Shown here: positions 5,274 through 8,130 of the stretch, in pieces
Layout: every line of letters begins with the position of its first letter
How positions within the stretch are numbered: the first letter of the stretch is position 1
Assembly: GCA_005878995.1 (NCBI GenBank)
Contig: VBME01000070.1
Coordinates: 1-8,130 of the forward strand
Reading direction: 5' to 3'
Length of the DNA stretch: 8,130 nucleotides
Origin: Methanobacteriota archaeon
GTDB taxonomy: Archaea; Thermoplasmatota; Thermoplasmata; RBG-16-68-12
Made by a program: the position numbers and the translations under genes
Notes under the pieces: generated by a model
Told to the model about the DNA's origin: nothing
Databases searched by the model: none
The model's input: the letters and a program-made list of their open reading frames with translations, nothing else

Positions 5274-6377
5274 ATGCCCCGCACAATCAAGAAAGGCAGC
5301 GTGGTGGTGGCCGTCGGCACGAAGAAGGGCGGATTCCTCTTCCATTCATCCGATCGTCGGAAGTGGTCCGTCGCGGGACCGTTCATGGTGGGGAACTTGG
5401 TGTACCACATGATCCTCGACCCGCGGGACGGCCGCACCGTGTATGGGGCCGCGCCCGTGTGGAGCGAGCCCTGGGGACCCGCGGTCTATCGCGGACGGGC
5501 CGGCGAGACCATGAAGCCGACGCAGACCGCGCCGAAGTTCAAGGAGGGATCGGACCTCGCCGTGACGCGGATCTGGCACATCGAGCCCGGTCCCGCCGAT
5601 GCGCCGGAAACGATCTACGCGGGCGTCGAACCCGCGGCCCTGTTCCGCAGCGACGACCGCGGAGGAACGTGGCAGGACTTCGAGGCACTCAACTATCATC
5701 CGACCAGGAAAGAGTGGCAGCCGGGCAATGGCGGCCTGTGTCTGCATTCCGTCCTCGTGGATCCGCGAAATCCGAAGCATCTGGTGATTGGAATCAGCGC
5801 GGTCGGGGCGTTCGAGTCGCGCAACGGCGGTCGCTCGTGGACCACGGAGAACCAGGGGGTCCGGGCCGGGTTCATGCCGAACAAGTATCCGGAGTGGGGA
5901 CAATGTGTCCACAAGTTGGCCTGGGACGCCTCCGGAGACGGCTCGATCTTCCAGCAGAATCACTGCGGGACGTACCATCGCGGCCCCGACGGCGGCGGGT
6001 GGACGGAAGTCACCAAAGGCCTCCCGTCGGAATTCGGGTTCCCGATTGCGGCTCATCCGCATACGAAGCACACCGCGTTCGTCGCCCCGCTCGTCGGTGC
6101 CGAGAACCGCGTATTCCCGAAAGGCCAAATGGCCGTCTGGAAGACGACGAACCGCGGCCGATCGTGGCGCCGTTCCACGAAGGGCCTCCCCGGCCCCGGT
6201 GCCTACATGGGCGTGTTGCGTGAGGGCATGACCGTCGACGCGAACGATCCGGTCGGCGTGTACATCGGGACGAACACCGGCCAGCTCTTCGCGAGCCGGG
6301 ACGAGGGCGAGTCATGGAAGATGCTTGCCGATTTCCTGCCGCCGATCCTCTCCGTGAGCGCCAGCGTTGCGGGCTGA
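5274..6377 (+). CDS. Asp-box (BNR/sialidase-like) beta-propeller protein
   Basis: The protein has 367 residues from ATG 5274, one base after the MoaD-like stop, with GGTGGG four bases ahead of it. Four Asp-box turns (S/T-x-D/N-x-G-x-S/T-W) are seen: SDDRGGTW (126-133), SRNGGRSW (182-189), TTNRGRSW (291-298) and SRDEGESW (341-348); SSDRRKW (25-31) and PDGGGW (238-243) are degenerate copies. The roughly regular repeats indicate a six- or seven-bladed propeller like those annotated as exo-alpha-sialidase or WD40/YVTN/BNR-like. There is no signal peptide or membrane helix, so it is probably cytosolic, which argues against a secreted sialidase. The arginine triad of true sialidases cannot be confirmed from sequence alone. 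Its operon partner is a ubiquitin-like protein; it could be a binding platform or an enzyme working with that carrier. Enzymatic activity is unproven. Confidence 0.88.
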   Translation: MPRTIKKGSVVVAVGTKKGGFLFHSSDRRKWSVAGPFMVGNLVYHMILDPRDGRTVYGAAPVWSEPWGPAVYRGRAGETMKPTQTAPKFKEGSDLAVTRIWHIEPGPADAPETIYAGVEPAALFRSDDRGGTWQDFEALNYHPTRKEWQPGNGGLCLHSVLVDPRNPKHLVIGISAVGAFESRNGGRSWTTENQGVRAGFMPNKYPEWGQCVHKLAWDASGDGSIFQQNHCGTYHRGPDGGGWTEVTKGLPSEFGFPIAAHPHTKHTAFVAPLVGAENRVFPKGQMAVWKTTNRGRSWRRSTKGLPGPGAYMGVLREGMTVDANDPVGVYIGTNTGQLFASRDEGESWKMLADFLPPILSVSASVAG

Positions 6378-6429
6378 GACCGCAGCGTCCATCCGTCACA
6401 CAGAATTCCGAACTCAAGAAGAATTGAAG

Positions 6430-6452
6430 GGGCGGCGCGTCTGGCGCCGCCC
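6430..6452. terminator. GC-rich hairpin between convergent genes
   Basis: A perfect 9-bp inverted repeat (GGGCGGCGC at 6430-6438, GCGCCGCCC at 6444-6452) surrounds a 5-base loop. It lies in the 88-bp gap between the stops of the propeller gene and the minus-strand membrane-protein pair. On the minus strand it is followed by a T-rich run (TTCAATTCTTCTT, within 6415-6428), so it could end that transcript; on the plus strand there is no T-run. Archaeal termination usually depends on T-runs rather than hairpins, so the role is uncertain. Confidence 0.45.
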
Positions 6453-6465
6453 GGGTTGGGTCCGG

Positions 6466-6780
6466 CTATCGGAAGACGAAGATCAGGACAAGGACCGCCG
6501 CGAGCAGCTGCGCGATCCGCCAAACGGTCGTCGTCCACGAGTCTCCCGTTGCCGCGTACGCCCCGAGAAACAGGGCCAAGGTCACGAAGAATCCGCCGAT
6601 TCCAATCAAGACCGTCGCGGCCATGATAATCGAGGTCGCGCCTCCCCCACCGCCAGCGACGGCAAGGGTCGAAATCGCGACCACGCCCGTGAGGAGGGAA
6701 AGCAGGCCGAATACCAGCAGCGTCATGTGCTGGGACGGCGACCTGCCCATTTCCCACAGCCTTTCGCCCATTCCCATCAT
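6466..6780 (-). CDS. Small three-helix membrane protein B (unknown function)
   Basis: I do not recognise a family. The protein has 104 residues with three predicted membrane helices: about 19-43, 50-77 (preceded by a five-glycine run) and 86-103, the last ending right at the C-terminus (LIFVFR). The Met-rich N-terminus (MMGMGERLWEMG) is short and charged. The start ATG 6780 is supported by GAGGTG at 6791-6786, five bases ahead and overlapping the stop codon of the upstream gene, which suggests translational coupling. ATG 6777 or 6771 are possible alternatives. It is the second gene of a two-gene operon with another three-helix protein of similar size, so the pair may form a complex in the membrane. 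No catalytic or transport motif is evident. Confidence 0.75.
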   Translation of the reverse strand: MMGMGERLWEMGRSPSQHMTLLVFGLLSLLTGVVAISTLAVAGGGGGATSIIMAATVLIGIGGFFVTLALFLGAYAATGDSWTTTVWRIAQLLAAVLVLIFVFR

Positions 6781-6785
6781 CGTGA

Positions 6786-6791
6786 CACCTC
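6786..6791 (-). promoter_or_regulatory. Shine-Dalgarno of membrane protein B overlapping the stop of A
   Basis: On the minus strand the TGA stop of protein A (6792-6790) is embedded in TGAGGTG; GAGGTG ends five bases before ATG 6780. This sets the start of protein B and indicates coupled translation. Confidence 0.6.
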
Positions 6792-7149
6792 ACCCGAAGA
6801 TGGTCGTTGAGCCCGCAAGGACCAACAACAGCGCGACGAACGCGACAATCAACAAGAACAAGCGGACAAAGACATCCATGTCTTCGATCAACAAGGAGGC
6901 GGCGACGAGGCCAAGCACGAACAGGAAGATTCCGAAATGGCCGATCGCGGGGCCCCAGACGTTGGCCAAGTCCGCTCGATTCAGCACGGCATCGGCGGGC
7001 TCGCCCGGTCTCGGCGCGGCGCGGCTTACGTCCACGAGAATCGCCCCAACCATCAGAAACAACAGGCCGGCGGCGATCATCGCGGCGACGAGCATTTTCT
7101 TTCGGTCCATCATCATCGGCGCACTCATCATCGGGGGTGGTGGTTGCAT
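6790..7149 (-). CDS. Small three-helix membrane protein A (unknown function)
   Basis: I do not recognise a family. From ATG 7149 the protein has 119 residues. A proline- and methionine-rich N-terminus (MQPPPPMMSAPMMMDRKK) precedes three predicted membrane helices: 19-41, 68-88 and 94-113. A hydrophilic loop at 42-66 (APRPGEPADAVLNRADLANVW) lies between the first two. A longer reading from ATG 7230 would translate the TATA box and promoter into a polar, unlikely leader, so 7149 is preferred. AAAGG at 7164-7160 is a weak ribosome-binding site 10 bases ahead. It is first in an operon with the second small membrane protein, 9 bases apart. The strong TATA box suggests good expression. The Met/Pro-rich head could suggest metal binding or partner docking, but that is a guess. 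Confidence 0.75.
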   Translation of the reverse strand: MQPPPPMMSAPMMMDRKKMLVAAMIAAGLLFLMVGAILVDVSRAAPRPGEPADAVLNRADLANVWGPAIGHFGIFLFVLGLVAASLLIEDMDVFVRLFLLIVAFVALLLVLAGSTTIFG

Positions 7150-7184
7150 CCAATCCCAACCTTTGCAGGCGAAGTTATGTCCTG

Positions 7185-7197
7185 ATTTATATATATT
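7185..7197 (-). promoter_or_regulatory. Strong archaeal TATA box of the small membrane-protein operon
   Basis: The minus-strand run AATATATATAAAT is the clearest promoter element in the window. A start about 25 bp downstream (near 7165) would give a leader of about 15 nt before ATG 7149. A second, weaker AT block (AGCTATATTACA, 7223-7212) lies further upstream and could be an alternative promoter. Confidence 0.7.
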
Positions 7198-7270
7198 CCG
7201 CTGAATAGGGATGTAATATAGCTTTCGCAAGAACGCCGCGCTACGGGAGGAAACCGGCCCGTGGGGACCG

Positions 7271-8130
7271 TCAGAGCCCCGCCTTCCCGGGGTTCAACGT
7301 TCCCGCGGGATCGAGCGCTCGCTTCACTTTTCGGACCGTCGCGAGGCCGAGCCCCAACTCCTCGTCCATGAGGTGCGCGAGCTTCGCGCCAACGCCGTGG
7401 ACGTACTCCATGGAGCCGCCGAGGGCGTGGACTCGATGAATCACATCGTCGACGGCGGCTGCCACTGCGATCCGAGAGGCGGTTCGGTCTTGCCCCGCGG
7501 GCCGCACAACCTCAAGCGAGACGAGCTCGGGTTGCGTCCACACGCCGAATCCGATTGGCTTCACGCCGTGACGGCGGAGAACCGCGAGGGCCGCCCGCCG
7601 GTACGAGAGGACTCTCGAACGTGGCAACGCCGCGTGAACGTAATCAAAAATGACGTCCTTCAGGAAAAGATCCGCGCGGGTCACCCCGGGCGAGACCTCG
7701 TCGTGGGCGTAGATGATGTCGTGACGGGTCCTCCAGTACTCCCTAGCCTCCCGATCCGGTAGCGGCCGTGCCGCCACGCTGCGCAAATGGCGACGCGCAA
7801 GCCGCCAAGACGCGACGACGATCTCGCGAGATCCCGCGAACCCCAGGTACAAAGTGGGCGGGCCTTCTTCGGACCGCCATGGGAGGGTGGGCGCGGGAAA
7901 GGTTTCTTCGAAGTCCATCACGCTCGGGGTGAGGCCGCTGTCATAGATCCACGCAATACCACGAAATCCAGTCCCGAAGTCGCGGACCGAAAACCCATGG
8001 ATTTCCTCCCGTTCCGGCACCGGGAAGACGCGAAGGGTCGCCGCGGTAACCACGCCGAATGTACCTTCCGTTCCGATGAACAACCGCTTCAGGTCCAACC
8101 CCGTCGTCGATCGTGCCGCGGCCCGTGTTT
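7271..8130 (-). CDS. FAD-linked oxidase, GlcD/AGPS-like (C-terminal part; 5' end outside window)
   Basis: The frame is open through the right edge, so only the last 286 residues are seen; TTG 8098 is an internal leucine. Visible residues 9-25 (TGLDLKRLFIGTEGTFG) are the end of the FAD-binding PCMH domain, with the flavin-contacting GTEGTFG loop typical of glycolate oxidase GlcD, D-lactate dehydrogenase and alkylglycerone-phosphate synthase. The rest is the FAD-oxidase C-terminal domain, with YWRTRHDI near 131-138, the active-site-like histidine in YVHGVGAK (242-249), and the classic ending VKRALDPAGTLNPGK. The family oxidises 2-hydroxy acids or uses FAD for ether-lipid precursor synthesis; which applies cannot be decided without the N-terminus and neighbours. 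It is cytosolic or peripheral, with no membrane helix in this part. The gene stops 121 bp before the membrane-protein operon, which has its own promoter. Confidence 0.9.
   Translation of the reverse strand, partial: TRAAARSTTGLDLKRLFIGTEGTFGVVTAATLRVFPVPEREEIHGFSVRDFGTGFRGIAWIYDSGLTPSVMDFEETFPAPTLPWRSEEGPPTLYLGFAGSREIVVASWRLARRHLRSVAARPLPDREAREYWRTRHDIIYAHDEVSPGVTRADLFLKDVIFDYVHAALPRSRVLSYRRAALAVLRRHGVKPIGFGVWTQPELVSLEVVRPAGQDRTASRIAVAAAVDDVIHRVHALGGSMEYVHGVGAKLAHLMDEELGLGLATVRKVKRALDPAGTLNPGKAGL

Noticed and set aside
4114..5412. Long plus-strand open frame (432 codons) across the NIF3-like and MoaD-like genes
   Set aside because: It runs antisense to the NIF3-like gene and out of frame through the MoaD-like gene and the start of the propeller gene; its composition is Arg-rich with no domain signal.
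6203..7159. Minus-strand open frame of 318 codons over the propeller end and the small membrane proteins
   Set aside because: It is in a different frame from the two membrane proteins, whose hydrophobic helices and coupled ribosome-binding site are far better supported.
7150..7230. N-terminal extension of membrane protein A from ATG 7230
   Set aside because: The added 27 residues are a translation of the TATA box and leader and are polar and unlike the rest of the protein.
1..8130. tRNA, rRNA, CRISPR array, insertion sequence or attachment site
   Set aside because: No direct-repeat array, cloverleaf-like gene, transposase motif or terminal inverted repeats were seen; the gaps are short and look like promoters and gene ends.

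Overview
The window looks like archaeal chromosome, most plausibly a high-GC Thermoplasmatota-type euryarchaeon. This rests on AT-rich TATA-like boxes about 25 to 35 bp before starts (the best at 7185-7197), a stand-alone Elp3, a Ras-like GTPase next to a membrane sensor-like protein, and mixed Shine-Dalgarno and apparently leaderless starts. The lineage is an inference; no rRNA is present to test it. Coding density is very high, no stretch over 300 bases lacks a gene, and I see no mobile element, CRISPR array, tRNA or rRNA.

Layout. 2-730 (+) is the 3' part of a membrane protein: an outside domain, one membrane helix and a cytosolic longin/roadblock-like domain. 803-1621 (+) is a Ras-like GTPase with an 80-residue helical C-terminal extension; the two look like a membrane receptor and GTPase pair. 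Converging on it with a single base between the stops is a minus-strand operon (3933 to 1623): a winged-helix regulator, a 91-residue small beta protein with a TTG start set by a strong Shine-Dalgarno, and Elp3, the tRNA wobble-uridine modification enzyme. An AT-rich gap (3934-4017) separates it from a NIF3-like metal protein (4848-4018, minus).

Divergent from NIF3 is a two-gene plus-strand unit: a MoaD/ThiS-type ubiquitin-like protein ending in Gly-Gly (to 5272), whose frame has no ATG, GTG or TTG early enough to give a complete fold, and a cytosolic Asp-box (BNR) beta-propeller protein (5274-6377). A GC-rich hairpin lies between this unit and a converging minus-strand pair of small three-helix membrane proteins (7149-6790 and 6780-6466), which has the best TATA box of the window. 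At the right edge is the C-terminal part of a GlcD/AGPS-like FAD-linked oxidase (8130-7271, minus).

The most interesting units are the membrane sensor and GTPase pair, the ubiquitin-like and propeller pair, and the regulator, small beta protein and Elp3 operon. None of these functional couplings is proven by the sequence; they rest on adjacency and recognisable folds.
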